64,000 nt of DNA from Inquilinus limosus DSM 16000 (GTDB lineage: Bacteria; Pseudomonadota; Alphaproteobacteria; DSM-16000; Inquilinaceae): positions 1 through 64,000 of the forward strand of contig NZ_AUHM01000021.1 in assembly GCF_000423185.1 (NCBI RefSeq), written 5' to 3'. Within the stretch, counting starts at the first letter, position 1. Each line of letters starts with the position of its first letter. The translations under genes and the position numbers were made by a program. The notes beneath the pieces are model-generated. The model was not told the origin of the DNA, searched no databases, and saw only the letters and a list, made by a program, of their open reading frames with translations. Positions 26,993-38,488 of the stretch are shown one piece after another.

Positions 26993-27865
26993 CTAGGCAG
27001 CCGCGGCGGCCCCCGCTTGCAAAAACTTGCTCATCTGCCGCAGCCCGGGGCCTCGCAGCGCCTCGCGCAGCGCGCTCGGGGTCGTTCCGAAGGTCTTCCG
27101 GAACGATCCGGTCATATGGCTGTGGTCGGAGAACCCCGTCCGGACGGCCAGGCCGCTGAGATCGGCCGCACCGTCGGCCAATTCCTCCAGCGCGACGGCG
27201 AGGCGAAGCCGCAAGCGGTACTGGCGGATCGTCATGCCGGTCTCGCGCCTGAACAGCCGCGCCAGGTGGAAGGGCGAGCAGGCCGCGGCATCGGCGACGG
27301 CCTCGAGGCCGTGATCGGCCGCCGGATTTGCGGCGATGAAAGCACGTGCCCGGGCGACGCGTCGGCGCGCCGCGGCGGTGGCACGGCGGTCGTCCGGCAG
27401 AAGGTCGAAATCGCCCGCGACCGCCCGCACGAGGCCGACCGCCACCTCCTCGGCGGCCAGCCGCTCCCGCCCGTTCGCCGCGATCTCGGACATGACCCGC
27501 AGGTTGAGCGCCTGGGTACGGGGGCGGAGATGGGTCCCGAGATCGCGCGCCAGCGGCTTCGGGCCGAAGGCCTCCTCCAGCAGCCCGGGACCGAACTCGA
27601 TGCAGGTCGACCGGTCCGGCGCCTCCCGGTCGTAGGGATGGCTCAGGCAATAGGCCTCGCCGCTCCGGTAGAGCAGCGCCAGCCCCGGCTCCGCCAGCGC
27701 CGTGGTTCCGCGCGCATGGTAGGCATGGACGCCCCGGCGCACGATGGTGATCGACGACAGCCGGCCGCAATGCTCGCAGCCCCGCCCGGATTTCGGCGTG
27801 CGGCAGGTGACGTCCGCGACCGTCAGAAGCGGAGAGGACAGCAGGACGCGCGAGGTTGCAGCCAT
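26993..27865 (-). CDS. AraC family transcriptional regulator
   Basis: The 290-residue protein starts at ATG 27865. The C-terminal third has two helix-turn-helix motifs (GLEAVADAAACSPFHLARLF and LSGLAVRTGFSDHSHMTGSF), ending in the family FRKTFGTTPSALRE. The N-terminal cupin-like half contains CRTPKSGRGCEHCG, a cysteine-rich segment that may bind metal or sense redox. It sits 59 bp upstream of the hydrolase on the same strand and may control it. Confidence 0.85.
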   Translation of the reverse strand: MAATSRVLLSSPLLTVADVTCRTPKSGRGCEHCGRLSSITIVRRGVHAYHARGTTALAEPGLALLYRSGEAYCLSHPYDREAPDRSTCIEFGPGLLEEAFGPKPLARDLGTHLRPRTQALNLRVMSEIAANGRERLAAEEVAVGLVRAVAGDFDLLPDDRRATAAARRRVARARAFIAANPAADHGLEAVADAAACSPFHLARLFRRETGMTIRQYRLRLRLAVALEELADGAADLSGLAVRTGFSDHSHMTGSFRKTFGTTPSALREALRGPGLRQMSKFLQAGAAAAA

Positions 27866-27929
27866 GGGCTTGTCCCGATCTGACTCGTCGTCAGCCGGAC
27901 AAGATAGATCGCCTGTCCAGAGGCTCCAG

Positions 27930-28625
27930 TCAGCAGGCCGCCAACTCGACCAGCCGCGCGGCTGCCTGCAGCTCGGCCCTGAGCGTCGCGCGCCGGGCCG
28001 CGGCCTCCGCATCCTCGCCCCAGCGCTCGATCTGGAAGCTGGCGTCGAGCTCCGCCAGCTCGAAGGCGGTGTCGGCATCGATCCGGCCGGCCAGCAGGGC
28101 CAGGCCGAGCACGAGCGATCCGGTCAGCGCCGTCGCCTGGTGCAGCGCCGTCAGCCGCCAGTCGTCCTGCGCCGCCACCGCCGCGCGCAACGCCGCCAGG
28201 CTCGAGTCCGGCTGGGCCTGGTGGACGATGCCGGAGGTCGCGGTGAGCGGCGCGTCGAGTGCGGTCATCGCCCAGTCGAGCAGCGGCTGCCAGGCGGCCT
28301 TCTGCCGCTCGGCCAGCGCCGCCGGCGCCTCGGCGCGGTAGCACAGCAGGTCGGTGCCGCCGTAGCCGGCGACGGTGTCGACGATGTGCTCGCGATTCGG
28401 CGCCACCCGGTCGATCGCCGTCGCCGCGAGCTGCATCAGCGGCATGGTCGCGGGCACGACGTCGTCGGCCTGCGCCGCCCATTCCGCCGCCACCGCGTCG
28501 GCCAGGGCGCGGCTGGGCAGGACGAACCCGGCCTTGGCCGGGCTCCGGATCGGCTTGCCGTCGAGCGCGACACCGAAGCCGTCACCCACCGGTACCACCG
28601 TCACCGTCTTGTAGAACCGCTTCAT
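27930..28625 (-). CDS. ATP12 family F1-ATPase assembly chaperone
   Basis: The 231-residue protein starts at ATG 28625. MKRFYKTVTV, the VALDGKPIRSPAKAGFVLPS segment and AEWAAQADDVVPATMPLMQL match ATP12, which binds the F1 alpha subunit during assembly in mitochondria and in alphaproteobacteria. The later ELAELDASFQIERWGEDAEA is conserved too. Presence of this family is part of the evidence for an alphaproteobacterial host. Confidence 0.9.
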   Translation of the reverse strand: MKRFYKTVTVVPVGDGFGVALDGKPIRSPAKAGFVLPSRALADAVAAEWAAQADDVVPATMPLMQLAATAIDRVAPNREHIVDTVAGYGGTDLLCYRAEAPAALAERQKAAWQPLLDWAMTALDAPLTATSGIVHQAQPDSSLAALRAAVAAQDDWRLTALHQATALTGSLVLGLALLAGRIDADTAFELAELDASFQIERWGEDAEAAARRATLRAELQAAARLVELAAC

Positions 28626-28724
28626 GCTCCGCCCCCTTCCCGCGTGGCGCCGATATCGGCAATCGCGGCCGCGGATGCAACCCACCTTCCGTCGGGGCCG
28701 CGGGAATGCTACCGCGGTGCCGCG

Positions 28725-28943
28725 ATGCAGCTCGACCTGACCAACACCCTGATCATCCTGGCCGTCGCCACGGCGGTGGTCGCCGCCATGGCGGTGATGG
28801 ACCGGCGCAAGCCGCCGCCGGGCGAGGTGCGGCTGTTTCCGGTGATCCCGGTGATGATGGCGGCGGCGCTGGTCGTGATCCTGATGCTGGCGCATCTGGT
28901 CTCGCTGCTGACCGGGCAGCCGTTCCAAGGCCGCGGGTTCTGA
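28725..28943 (+). CDS. Small membrane protein, hypothetical
   Basis: A 72-residue frame at ATG 28725 encodes two hydrophobic helices (LIILAVATAVVAAMAVM and a second at about residues 40-62) joined by a short basic-proline loop DRRKPPPGEVRLF. It is divergent from the ATP12 gene. The two-helix hairpin, codon use like the neighbours and position between two genes support it as real. No function can be assigned. There is no clear ribosome site; GCGGTGCCGCG precedes it. Confidence 0.55.
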   Translation: MQLDLTNTLIILAVATAVVAAMAVMDRRKPPPGEVRLFPVIPVMMAAALVVILMLAHLVSLLTGQPFQGRGF

Positions 28944-28964
28944 GCCCGCGGCCCGGTGCCGTGG

Positions 28965-29807
28965 TTACTGCCCGTTCCAGGGCGTCAGCGCCTCCATCTT
29001 CAATCGCCGCTGCTCCTCCTTCGGCAGCTTGTAGTCGCCCTTGTAGGGCGCCGATTCGAAGGAGCCGTAGGTCGGGTTGGCGATCGCGATCCAGTCGCGG
29101 CCCCAATGGTCCTTCGCCGCCTCGAACGCCTTCTGCCGCTCCTCCAGCGAGCCTTTGTAGGCGTCGGTGAAGTCGCCGAAATTGTCGCCGATCAGCAGCA
29201 GGATCCGGTAGTCCTTGGCGATGAAGGCGCGGCGCGTGCCCTTGGCCGAGCTCCAGTCCGGCTGCTCCTTGGCGCTGAGGAAGGTGTCGACATTGTCGCC
29301 CATCGGGAAGCCCAGCGCCTTCATGTGCTCGACCGTCGCCGGCTCCTCCTCCTTGGTGCGGTTGGTGACGTAGAACACCTTCACGCCCTTGGACGCCGCG
29401 TATTGGGTGAACTCGACCGCGCCGGGGATCGGGGTGTCGATCTTGGCGTTGACGTATGTCGTCCAGGTCTTGGGGTCGAAGCCGGTGCCCTCGATCACGT
29501 TGCGGGCCTGGTAGGGCGAGGTGTTCAGCACCGTGTCGTCGACATCGAGCACCACCGCCGGCGGCAGGTTCTTGAAGTCGCCGGTCTGCTCGGCCGGCGC
29601 CGCGGTGCGGGACGCATCCGCCAGCGCCTCGTCGAGCCGGATCCGGGCCAGCGCATAGGCGCCGAGCGCATTGGCCTGAGCTTCGACCGAGGTCTGGTCC
29701 CACAGCACGGCGTTGAGATTGTCGTCCGGCTCGGGGCCCTGCTGCGCCTGCGCCGCGCCCGCCAGCGCCATCACCGCAAGGGCCGGGGCCCATCCGTACC
29801 GCATCAT
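28965..29807 (-). CDS. HAD-type acid phosphatase / 5'-nucleotidase, lipoprotein e(P4) family
   Basis: The 280-residue protein starts at ATG 29807 six bases after GGAGG. The N-terminal signal peptide is MMRYGWAPALAVMALAGAAQA. No clear lipobox Cys follows, so it may be periplasmic rather than lipid-anchored. The catalytic DDDD-type motif is AVVLDVDDTVLNTS; later HAD motifs are VFYVTNRTKEEE and LLIGDNFGDF. Members remove phosphate from nucleotides and other monoesters in the periplasm. Confidence 0.88.
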   Translation of the reverse strand: MMRYGWAPALAVMALAGAAQAQQGPEPDDNLNAVLWDQTSVEAQANALGAYALARIRLDEALADASRTAAPAEQTGDFKNLPPAVVLDVDDTVLNTSPYQARNVIEGTGFDPKTWTTYVNAKIDTPIPGAVEFTQYAASKGVKVFYVTNRTKEEEPATVEHMKALGFPMGDNVDTFLSAKEQPDWSSAKGTRRAFIAKDYRILLLIGDNFGDFTDAYKGSLEERQKAFEAAKDHWGRDWIAIANPTYGSFESAPYKGDYKLPKEEQRRLKMEALTPWNGQ

Positions 29808-29943
29808 CCGAAGCCTCCGACTGTTACAGTTTCTTGACAGCATTTGAGCAAGCCCGGCCGGGCCGCCGCAACCCCGTTCGCACCGGATGTCGCGCGCCGC
29901 TGCGGCGTGTTAGGAGTGCCAGGCGCGACGAAGGGGAAGACCG

Positions 29944-30564
29944 ATGTACACGCTCTACGCCACCTCGCTCACCGGTTCGGCGATCACCGAGATCATGCTG
30001 GCCCTGGCCGGCGTGCCCTACCAGATCAAGTCGATCGATCCCTGGGAGAACGAGGCCGACCGCGAGGCGCTGCGGCGGCTCAATCCCCTGACCCAGCTGC
30101 CGGTGCTGATCCTGCCCGACGGCACGGTGATGACCGAGAGCGGGGCCATCACCCTGCACCTCGCCGATGTGGCGCCGCAGGCCGGGCTGGCGCCGCCGCC
30201 CGGCCATCCGGACCGGCCGGCCTTCCTGCGCCGGCTGGTCTTCCTGGTCGCCGCGCTGTATCCGACCTGGACCTTCGGCGACGACCCCGGCCGCTGGGTG
30301 TCCGGCGATGAGGCCAAGGCCGAGCTGCGTGCCTCGACCGACGAGCACCGCAAGGTGCTGTGGCGGCAGATGGAGGCGGTGGCGGGCGCGCCCTGGTTCC
30401 TGGGCGAGACGCGGTCGGCCATCGACATCTATATCGCGGTGATGAACCGTTGGCGCCCGGGCAGCCAATGGTTCCGAGACGAGTGCCCGAAGCTGTCCGT
30501 CATCGCCGAAAGACTGCGCGCCGACCCCGCCCTGGCCGCGGTGTGGCAACGAAACGAAGCCTGA
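29944..30564 (+). CDS. Glutathione S-transferase family protein
   Basis: The 206-residue protein has an N-terminal thioredoxin-like domain (TLYATSLTGSAITEIMLALA, then NPLTQLPVLILPDGTVMTES with the cis-Pro and ES glutathione motifs) and a C-terminal helical domain with PWFLGETRSAIDIYIAVMNR. It is cytoplasmic and the substrate is unknown. Start ATG 29944 follows GGGGAAGA. It is 43 bp upstream of the dihydroxyacetone kinase on the same strand. Confidence 0.88.
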   Translation: MYTLYATSLTGSAITEIMLALAGVPYQIKSIDPWENEADREALRRLNPLTQLPVLILPDGTVMTESGAITLHLADVAPQAGLAPPPGHPDRPAFLRRLVFLVAALYPTWTFGDDPGRWVSGDEAKAELRASTDEHRKVLWRQMEAVAGAPWFLGETRSAIDIYIAVMNRWRPGSQWFRDECPKLSVIAERLRADPALAAVWQRNEA

Positions 30565-30607
30565 GCCGTTCTTCCTCCCGATCCCGATCTTCCGACCGAG
30601 GCCCGAC

Positions 30608-32299
30608 GTGAAGAAGCTGATCAACAATCCGCGCCATGTCCTGCGCGAGATGCTGGAAGGGTTCGTCGACCTGCATTCCGGCCTGGCGCTGCTGGAGGAG
30701 GCCGTGGTGGTCCGCGCCGACCTGCCGGTGCCGGCGTCGCGCCCGGTCGCCATCCTCTCCGGCGGCGGCAGCGGGCATGAGCCGGCCCATGCCGGCTATG
30801 TCGGCCCCGGCATCCTGGCCGGCGCCGTGGCCGGCGACGTTTTCACCTCGCCCAGCGTCGACGCCGTGCTGGCCGGAATCCGCGCCGCTGCCGGCCCGGC
30901 CGGCGTGGTGCTGGTGGTCAAGAACTACACCGGCGACCGGCTGAACTTCGGCCTGGCCGCCGAGCTGGCGCGGGACGAAGGCATCCCGGTCGAGATCGTG
31001 GTGGTGGCCGACGACGTGGCGCTGCGCGACACGGTCGAGCCGGCGCGCCGCCGCGGCATCGCCGGCACCGTGCTGATCCACAAGCTGGCCGGCGCCGCGG
31101 CGGCGGCCGGCAGGCCGCTGGCCGAGGTCGCCGCCATCGCCCGCGCCGCCGCCGCCGATCTCGGCACCATGGGCGTGGCGCTGGACGGCTGCACGGTGCC
31201 GGCCAATGGCCGCCCCGGCTTCACCCTGGGCGAGAACGAGATCGAGCTGGGCCTCGGCATCCACGGCGAGGCCGGGGTGCGGCGCGGGCCGATGCAGCCG
31301 GCCGACGCCCTCGTGGCCGAGATGCTGGAGGCGATCGTGTCCGACCGCGGCCTCGGCCAGGGCGACCGGGTGGCGCTGCTGGTCAACGGCCTTGGCGCCA
31401 CGCCGCCGATGGAGCTGTCGATCGTCGCCCGCGCCGCCCTGGCCGACCTCGCCGCGCGGGGCATCACGGTGGAGCGGGCCTGGGCCGGCAACTTCCTGAC
31501 CGCGCTGGACATGCCCGGCTGCTCGCTGAGCCTGCTCAAGCTCGATGACGAGCGGCTCGCCCTGCTCGACGCGCCGGCCCAGGCCCCTGCCTGGCCGGGC
31601 GGCGGCCGGATCGGGCCGAAGCGGCGAATCCACGCGCCGGAACCGGCGCCGGCGGCCCAGGCCGAAGCCGCCCCCTCGCCGCTCGCCCCTGCCCTGAAGA
31701 CCGCCGGTCTCGCGGTGGCGGAGGCGCTGGTCAAGGCCGAGCCGCATCTGACCGATCTCGATTCCCGCGCCGGCGACGGCGACCTGGGCGCCAGCATGGT
31801 GCGGGCGGCTGAGGCGATCCAGGCCCTGCCCGACACCGCCTGGGCCGACCCGTCACGGGCGCTGGCCGCGATCGGCGACGCGCTGCGCCGGGCGATCGGC
31901 GGCAGCTCCGGCCCGTTCTACGCCACGGCCCTGCTGCGCGCGTCGCGGCGGCTGGCCTGCGACCCGGCCCCTGCCCCGGCCGCCTGGGCCGAGGCCTTCA
32001 CGGTCGCCGTGCAGTCGATCGCCGAGCTGGGCGGCGCCAAGGCGGGCGACCGCACCATGCTGGACGCGCTGCAGCCGGCGGCCGAAGCCTTCTCGGCCGG
32101 CCTGGCGGAAGGCAAGTCGCCGGAGGAGGCCTGGGCCGCCTGCGTCGCCGCTGCGGCCGCCGGCACCGACGCCACGGCGCGGATGCTGCCGCGCCTCGGC
32201 CGGGCCAGCTATCTCGGCGAACGCGCCATCGGCGTCCCCGACGCCGGCGCCGCCGCCGCCCTGGTCTGGCTGCAGGCGCTGACGCCGTCAATCCGATAG
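30608..32299 (+). CDS. ATP-dependent dihydroxyacetone kinase, fused DhaK-DhaL
   Basis: This is a 563-residue two-domain kinase. The DhaK half (residues 1 to about 330) has SGGGSGHEPAHAGYVGPGIL, KNYTGDRLNFGLA and the substrate-binding His in VLIHKLAGAAAA. The DhaL half (about 360-563) has the Mg-ATP motif DSRAGDGDLGASM and GGSSGPFYATALLRA. The single-chain form matches ATP-dependent enzymes (as in Citrobacter), and no PTS partner dhaM is nearby. It phosphorylates dihydroxyacetone or a related ketose or aldehyde for entry to glycolysis. Start ATG 30608. Confidence 0.9.
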   Translation: MKKLINNPRHVLREMLEGFVDLHSGLALLEEAVVVRADLPVPASRPVAILSGGGSGHEPAHAGYVGPGILAGAVAGDVFTSPSVDAVLAGIRAAAGPAGVVLVVKNYTGDRLNFGLAAELARDEGIPVEIVVVADDVALRDTVEPARRRGIAGTVLIHKLAGAAAAAGRPLAEVAAIARAAAADLGTMGVALDGCTVPANGRPGFTLGENEIELGLGIHGEAGVRRGPMQPADALVAEMLEAIVSDRGLGQGDRVALLVNGLGATPPMELSIVARAALADLAARGITVERAWAGNFLTALDMPGCSLSLLKLDDERLALLDAPAQAPAWPGGGRIGPKRRIHAPEPAPAAQAEAAPSPLAPALKTAGLAVAEALVKAEPHLTDLDSRAGDGDLGASMVRAAEAIQALPDTAWADPSRALAAIGDALRRAIGGSSGPFYATALLRASRRLACDPAPAPAAWAEAFTVAVQSIAELGGAKAGDRTMLDALQPAAEAFSAGLAEGKSPEEAWAACVAAAAAGTDATARMLPRLGRASYLGERAIGVPDAGAAAALVWLQALTPSIR

Positions 32300-32313
32300 A
32301 GCCGTCGTTCGTT

Positions 32314-32444
32314 ACCTCTCCCGCCTGGCGGGAGAGGTCAGGCGTCCGCCAGGACGACCGGGTGAGGGCTGGCCCAGGCCTCGACGGGCTCCCCTCACCC
32401 GGAGCCGCTTCGCGTCTCCGACCTCTCCCGCAAGCGGGAGAGGC
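32314..32444. repeat. Family-4 palindromic repeat, copy 2
   Basis: ACCTCTCCCGCCTGGCGGGA with GACCGGGTGAGGG on one side and CCCTCACCCGGAGCCGC with CTCTCCCGCAAGCGGGAGAG on the other. It lies between the convergent dihydroxyacetone kinase and ureG genes, where a bidirectional terminator would be expected. Confidence 0.82.
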
Positions 32445-32454
32445 CGTGTCAACT

Positions 32455-33066
32455 TCAGCTCAGCCCGCCCGCCTTCTCGATGAAGGACGCGATCTCCGCC
32501 ACGCCGTCGCCGCTGCGCACCCGGGCGAAGACGAAGGGGCGCTCGCCGCGCATCTTGCGGGCGTCGCGGTCCATCACCTCGAGCGAGGCGCCGACCAGTG
32601 GCGCCAGGTCGGTCTTGTTGATCACCAGGAGGTCGGAGCGGGTGATGCCCGGTCCGCCCTTGCGCGGGATCTTGTCGCCGGCCGAGACGTCGATGACGTA
32701 GATGGTGATGTCCGCCAGCTCCGGGCTGAAGGTGGCGGCCAGGTTGTCGCCGCCGGATTCGATCAGCACCAGGTCGAGGTTCGGGAAGCGGCGCCGCATC
32801 TCCGCCACCGCCGCCAGGTTGATCGAGGCGTCCTCGCGGATCGCGGTGTGCGGACAGCCGCCGGTCTCCACCCCCAGGATGCGGTCGGAGGACAGCGACC
32901 CGGCGCGGTTCAGGAACTCCGCATCCTCCTTGGTGTAGATGTCGTTGGTGATGGCGGCGATATCGTAGCGGTCGCGGAAGGCCTTGCAGAGCGCGTCCAT
33001 CAGCGCCGTCTTGCCGGAGCCGACCGGGCCGCCGATGCCGACGCGCAGGGGTCCGTTCTGGGTCAT
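32455..33066 (-). CDS. ureG: Urease accessory GTPase UreG
   Basis: This 203-residue SIMIBI GTPase drives nickel delivery to urease. P-loop [18 protein letters not shown], metal-binding CPH in [15 protein letters not shown], switch region [19 protein letters not shown] and the base-recognition [10 protein letters not shown] are all present. It is the last gene of the urt-ure block, overlapping ureF by four bases. Confidence 0.95.
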   Translation of the reverse strand: MTQNGPLRVGIGGPVGSGKTALMDALCKAFRDRYDIAAITNDIYTKEDAEFLNRAGSLSSDRILGVETGGCPHTAIREDASINLAAVAEMRRRFPNLDLVLIESGGDNLAATFSPELADITIYVIDVSAGDKIPRKGGPGITRSDLLVINKTDLAPLVGASLEVMDRDARKMRGERPFVFARVRSGDGVAEIASFIEKAGGLS

Positions 33067-33755
33067 GTTCGGAACAACCTCGTATACTGGGTCTCGTGCT
33101 GCATCGATGCGATGTCGGCGGCGACCGCCAGACCGCCGCATTGGCTGAAGGGGTCGTCGTCGGACAGTTCGGCCGCCCGGGCCGCCGTTGCTTCCACCGC
33201 CGGCATCAGCGCGGCGATGGCGCGCTGGCCGTCGGTCTGGCCCAGCGGCACCAGGCGCTGCGCCGCCGACACCAGATTGGCGGCGACGGCGTGCAGGAAG
33301 GCGGTCAGCGCCGGGCCCAGGGCGATGCCGTGACCGGCGGCGCAGGCGGCGACCGCGACCGGGTAGGCGACGCTCTCGCCGATGCGGGCGGCCAGCCGCT
33401 CCAGCCCCGGCACCGGCCAGGCGGCACGGGAGATGGTCAGGAAGGCCGTGCCCTGGGCCAGGGTCTCGACCTGCCGCTCGCGCGAGGCCGCCAGCGCCGC
33501 GGCGAGGTCGGCGACCTCCGCCAGCCGGTCGTCGTCCCCTGCTGCGGCGGCGCGGTGGGCGTGGACGAACAGCACGGCGTCGTTCCAGCCGGCGCCGTTC
33601 GCCAGCGCATCCTCGATCCAGGCGACCAGGCACGGCCGGTCCGTGACCCAGCCGGCCTCGTTCGCCCATTCCAGCCCGCTGGAATGGCTGAAGGCGCCGA
33701 CCGGGTAGGAGGGCGACAGCCAAGCCATCAGCCGGTAGAGCGCCGCGTCAGCCAT
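33063..33755 (-). CDS. ureF: Urease accessory protein UreF
   Basis: This 230-residue all-helical protein bridges UreG to the apo-urease/UreD complex. The conserved [20 protein letters not shown] is visible near the N-terminus, and [10 protein letters not shown], the typical C-terminus needed for UreG contact, at the end. Start ATG 33755 overlaps the end of ureE by eight bases. Confidence 0.93.
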   Translation of the reverse strand: MADAALYRLMAWLSPSYPVGAFSHSSGLEWANEAGWVTDRPCLVAWIEDALANGAGWNDAVLFVHAHRAAAAGDDDRLAEVADLAAALAASRERQVETLAQGTAFLTISRAAWPVPGLERLAARIGESVAYPVAVAACAAGHGIALGPALTAFLHAVAANLVSAAQRLVPLGQTDGQRAIAALMPAVEATAARAAELSDDDPFSQCGGLAVAADIASMQHETQYTRLFRT

Positions 33756-34215
33756 GGTGGTGATGGTGTCCGTGCACCGCGCCATGGCCATAGGCGCCGC
33801 CCTCGGGGTCGAAGGGCGCCTCGATGGCAGTGATCGTGCCGCCGAGGCCGCGCACCATCTCCTCGATCACGTGGTCGGCGCGGATGCGCAGCGCGTCGGG
33901 CAGAAGCTGGGTCGGCAGGTGCCGGTTGCCGAGATGCCAGGCGATGCGGATCAGCTCCGCCTGGCTGCCGGCGCGGATCTCGACCAGCCGCTCCGGCGCC
34001 GCCCGGACCAGGACCAGGCTGCCGTCCTCGCCCTCGAGCGCATCGCCGTCGCGCAGATGCGCCGCCTCGGACAGGTCGAGCAGCACCACCGTCCCGGCTT
34101 CGCCATACAGCACGATGCGGCGGCGATGGCGGGAGTCGTAGTCCAGCACCACCTTGTCGGAGACGGCCGCCGGATCGAAGCTCCCGACCGGGACGACGGC
34201 GGTGAAGCGCTTCAT
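33748..34215 (-). CDS. ureE: Urease nickel metallochaperone UreE
   Basis: The 155-residue protein has an N-terminal peptide-binding-like domain ([20 protein letters not shown]), a central metal-binding domain with [19 protein letters not shown] (the conserved nickel His in GNRH), and a His-rich tail [12 protein letters not shown]. The tail should bind extra nickel. It lies downstream of ureC after a 129-bp gap holding a palindrome. Confidence 0.94.
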   Translation of the reverse strand: MKRFTAVVPVGSFDPAAVSDKVVLDYDSRHRRRIVLYGEAGTVVLLDLSEAAHLRDGDALEGEDGSLVLVRAAPERLVEIRAGSQAELIRIAWHLGNRHLPTQLLPDALRIRADHVIEEMVRGLGGTITAIEAPFDPEGGAYGHGAVHGHHHHHG

Positions 34216-34229
34216 GGCCGGGTCCCGTT

Positions 34230-34314
34230 GTAGGTTGGGTTCGCCGTCGGCGAACCCAACATTGGGGCCGCATCACCGGCATGTTGAGTTCGCATCCGCG
34301 AACCCAACCTACGA
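34230..34314. repeat. Family-5 palindrome between ureC and ureE
   Basis: GTAGGTTGGGTTCGCCG with CGGCGAACCCAACA and, further on, TGTTGAGTTCGCATCCGCG with CGAACCCAACCTAC give two nested hairpins and a large outer stem. This is the only copy in the window. It interrupts the ure operon and may modulate expression of ureE and later genes. Confidence 0.8.
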
Positions 34315-34344
34315 AGTCTGTGCGACGTCGTGATCACAGCCATC

Positions 34345-36054
<1,710 letters not shown>

Positions 36055-36067
36055 GCTCTCGGCCTCC

Positions 36068-36388
36068 TCAGCCCTGGACCGGATCGAGCGGCCCCATGAC
36101 CGCCTGGCGGAACCCGACCGCGACGCGCGCGCCGGACAGGGGGATGAGGCGCACCTCGCGGCTCTGTCCCGGCTCGAACCGCACCGCGGTGCCGGCCGGG
36201 ATGTCGAGGCGCCGCCCCCGCGCGGCCGCCCGGTCGAAGGACAGGGCCGGGTTGGTCTCGAAGAAATGGTAGTGGCTGCCGACCTGGACCGGCCGGTCGC
36301 CGGTGTTGGCCACGGTCAGGACGATGCTGTCGCGCCCGGCGTTCAGCTCGATCTCGCCCAGCGCCGGAATGAGTTCGCCCGGGATCAT
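36068..36388 (-). CDS. ureB: Urease beta subunit UreB
   Basis: The 106-residue subunit begins [19 protein letters not shown], the canonical UreB start, and has [20 protein letters not shown]. It is separated from ureA by 232 bp occupied by a family-2 palindrome, unlike the usual tight ureAB spacing. Confidence 0.96.
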   Translation of the reverse strand: MIPGELIPALGEIELNAGRDSIVLTVANTGDRPVQVGSHYHFFETNPALSFDRAAARGRRLDIPAGTAVRFEPGQSREVRLIPLSGARVAVGFRQAVMGPLDPVQG

Positions 36389-36410
36389 GCTGCGGCTCCA
36401 TCGCTCTTTT

Positions 36411-36583
36411 TGAGTCCCCCCTCCCCTCGCGGGAGGCGGGCAGGGGGAGGGGGTTCGCGCAGCGAGAACCGGCGAAGAGAAACAGCAGAGACGTGGTCAT
36501 CGAACACGGATCTGCGTCGACGGAGTCCTTCGATCGACAACCCCCTCCCCCTACCCCCCTCCCGCGGGGGGAGGGGGGACTCG
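36411..36583. repeat. Family-2 palindrome in the ureA-ureB gap
   Basis: GAGTCCCCCCTCCCCTCGCG and CCCGCGGGGGGAGGGGGGAC form the arms, with GGTTCGCGCAGCGAGAACC and other short dyads inside. The whole 232-bp gap between the two urease structural genes is this element plus short flanks; no other feature is seen there. Confidence 0.85.
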
Positions 36584-36620
36584 TGAGGCTTGGCGGTGGA
36601 GTGTTGCATCCCCTTCCTCC

Positions 36621-36923
<303 letters not shown>

Positions 36924-36945
36924 GGGGTGTCCTCCCGGTCCTTCG

Positions 36946-37824
36946 TCAACAGTGCCAGACGCGCGGCAGCGGGCGCCCCGCCCGCAGCACGCCGAGCGCC
37001 GAGATCAGGTCGCGCCGCAGCACGGCGCCGTCCGGCGCGGCGAAGCGGGCGACCAGGATGCCGTTCCAGGCGCTGGCGCCAGCCAGTCCTTCGGCCTCGG
37101 CCAGGACCGCGCGCAGCGGTTCCACCAGAGCCTCCGCCTCGGGCGCGGCATGGAGCAGCGTCGCCACCGCCCGGGCGCCGCGGCCGAGGCCCGGCCGGTC
37201 CAGCGCCGCCGCCGGATCGCCGTCGACCGCCAGCGCATCGGCATAGACCAGCCGGCCGTCGCGCCGGACCCGCCAGGCGTCGCGCAGAGTGCCCTGCCGC
37301 ACCACCTCGCCCATCGCCGCCCGGCCGAACACGATCGCCTCGACCCCGAGGAAGGCCGCATCGCCGCGCAGATCCACCTGCAGGTCGCGGTCGAGCCGGG
37401 CGCGGTCGAACAGGATCGTCTCCTGCGGCAGCCATTCCGCGGCGGCGCCGGGCTCGACCACCAGCCGGCTCTCGATCCGCGCCGCGTCGCCGAGCGAGCG
37501 GTAGATCCGCTCCGCCGCCTGCCCCGCCACTGTCGCCGCCGTGCCCTCGCCCCAGCGGATCGCCTGGCGCAGCCGGTCGCCGCCAGTCAGCCCGCCGGCG
37601 GTGTTCAGCAGCACGGCGCCGGTGAAGGCCCCGGCCTCGCGCCGCGGGAAACGCGCCTTGGCGCAGCCCTCCTGGAACAGGGCGGCCAGCACCGTCTCGG
37701 CCCCGCGCCGCTTGAAGCCGAGGTCGAGCCGGCCGCGGGCGCGCGCCAGCGGCACGGGCGACACCGCCGGCTCCGCAGGGGCCGGGACATCAGACCGTAA
37801 GGTGACGACGGACGCTGTCTTCAT
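36946..37824 (-). CDS. ureD: Urease accessory protein UreD
   Basis: The 292-residue protein is the scaffold that binds apo-urease and passes nickel from UreG/UreF. Conserved parts: [39 protein letters not shown] and WNGILVARF late in the chain. ATG 37824 lies inside the 3' end of urtE (35-base overlap in another frame), so the urease genes are physically joined to the urea transporter operon. Confidence 0.94.
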   Translation of the reverse strand: MKTASVVTLRSDVPAPAEPAVSPVPLARARGRLDLGFKRRGAETVLAALFQEGCAKARFPRREAGAFTGAVLLNTAGGLTGGDRLRQAIRWGEGTAATVAGQAAERIYRSLGDAARIESRLVVEPGAAAEWLPQETILFDRARLDRDLQVDLRGDAAFLGVEAIVFGRAAMGEVVRQGTLRDAWRVRRDGRLVYADALAVDGDPAAALDRPGLGRGARAVATLLHAAPEAEALVEPLRAVLAEAEGLAGASAWNGILVARFAAPDGAVLRRDLISALGVLRAGRPLPRVWHC

Positions 37825-38485
37825 CGAGTGCGGTCTTGTCCCCGTCCAGCACCACCTCGCCGCGATCCATCACGACGAGGCGCTGGCCCAGCGCATGGGC
37901 GAAATCGAAATACTGCTCGACCAGCAGGATCGCCATGGTGCCGCGGTCGCGCAGTATCGCGATAACGCGGCCGATGTCCTTGATGATCGATGGCTGGATG
38001 CCCTCCGTCGGCTCGTCCAGGATCAGGAGGCGCGGCCGGGTCACCAGCGCCCGACCGATCGCCAATTGCTGCTGCTGGCCGCCGGACAGGTCGCCGCCGC
38101 GCCGTCCCAGCATCGACTTCAACACCGGGAACAGCTCGAAGATCTCCTCCGGAATCTTCCGCTCGCGCCGCGGCAGCACGGCGAAGCCGGTCTCCAGATT
38201 CTCCTTCACCGTCAGCAGCGGGAAGATCTCACGCCCCTGCGGCACGAAGGCGATGCCGCGCCGCGCCCGCTCCGCCGTCGGCAGCCGGGTGATGTCCTCG
38301 CCCTCCCACAGGATCTTGCCGGCGGCCACCGGCTGCTGGCCGACGATGGCGCGCAGCGTGCTGGTCTTGCCGACGCCGTTGCGGCCCATCAGGCAGGTCA
38401 CCTGCCCCCTGCCGACGCCGAGCGAGACCCGGCGCAGCGCCTGGGCCGCGCCGTAGAACAGATCGATGCCCTCGACCGACAGCAT
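37790..38485 (-). CDS. urtE: Urea ABC transporter ATP-binding protein UrtE
   Basis: This 231-residue LivF-like ATPase has Walker A GRNGVGKTS, signature LSGGQQQQLAIGRAL, Walker B LLILDEPTEGIQPSIIKDIG (the IQPSII variant is typical of UrtE) and switch His replaced by Gln in LLVEQYFDFA, as in the family. It is 3 bp after urtD and overlaps ureD. Confidence 0.95.
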   Translation of the reverse strand: MLSVEGIDLFYGAAQALRRVSLGVGRGQVTCLMGRNGVGKTSTLRAIVGQQPVAAGKILWEGEDITRLPTAERARRGIAFVPQGREIFPLLTVKENLETGFAVLPRRERKIPEEIFELFPVLKSMLGRRGGDLSGGQQQQLAIGRALVTRPRLLILDEPTEGIQPSIIKDIGRVIAILRDRGTMAILLVEQYFDFAHALGQRLVVMDRGEVVLDGDKTALDEDSVRRHLTV

Positions 38486-38488
38486 CGC

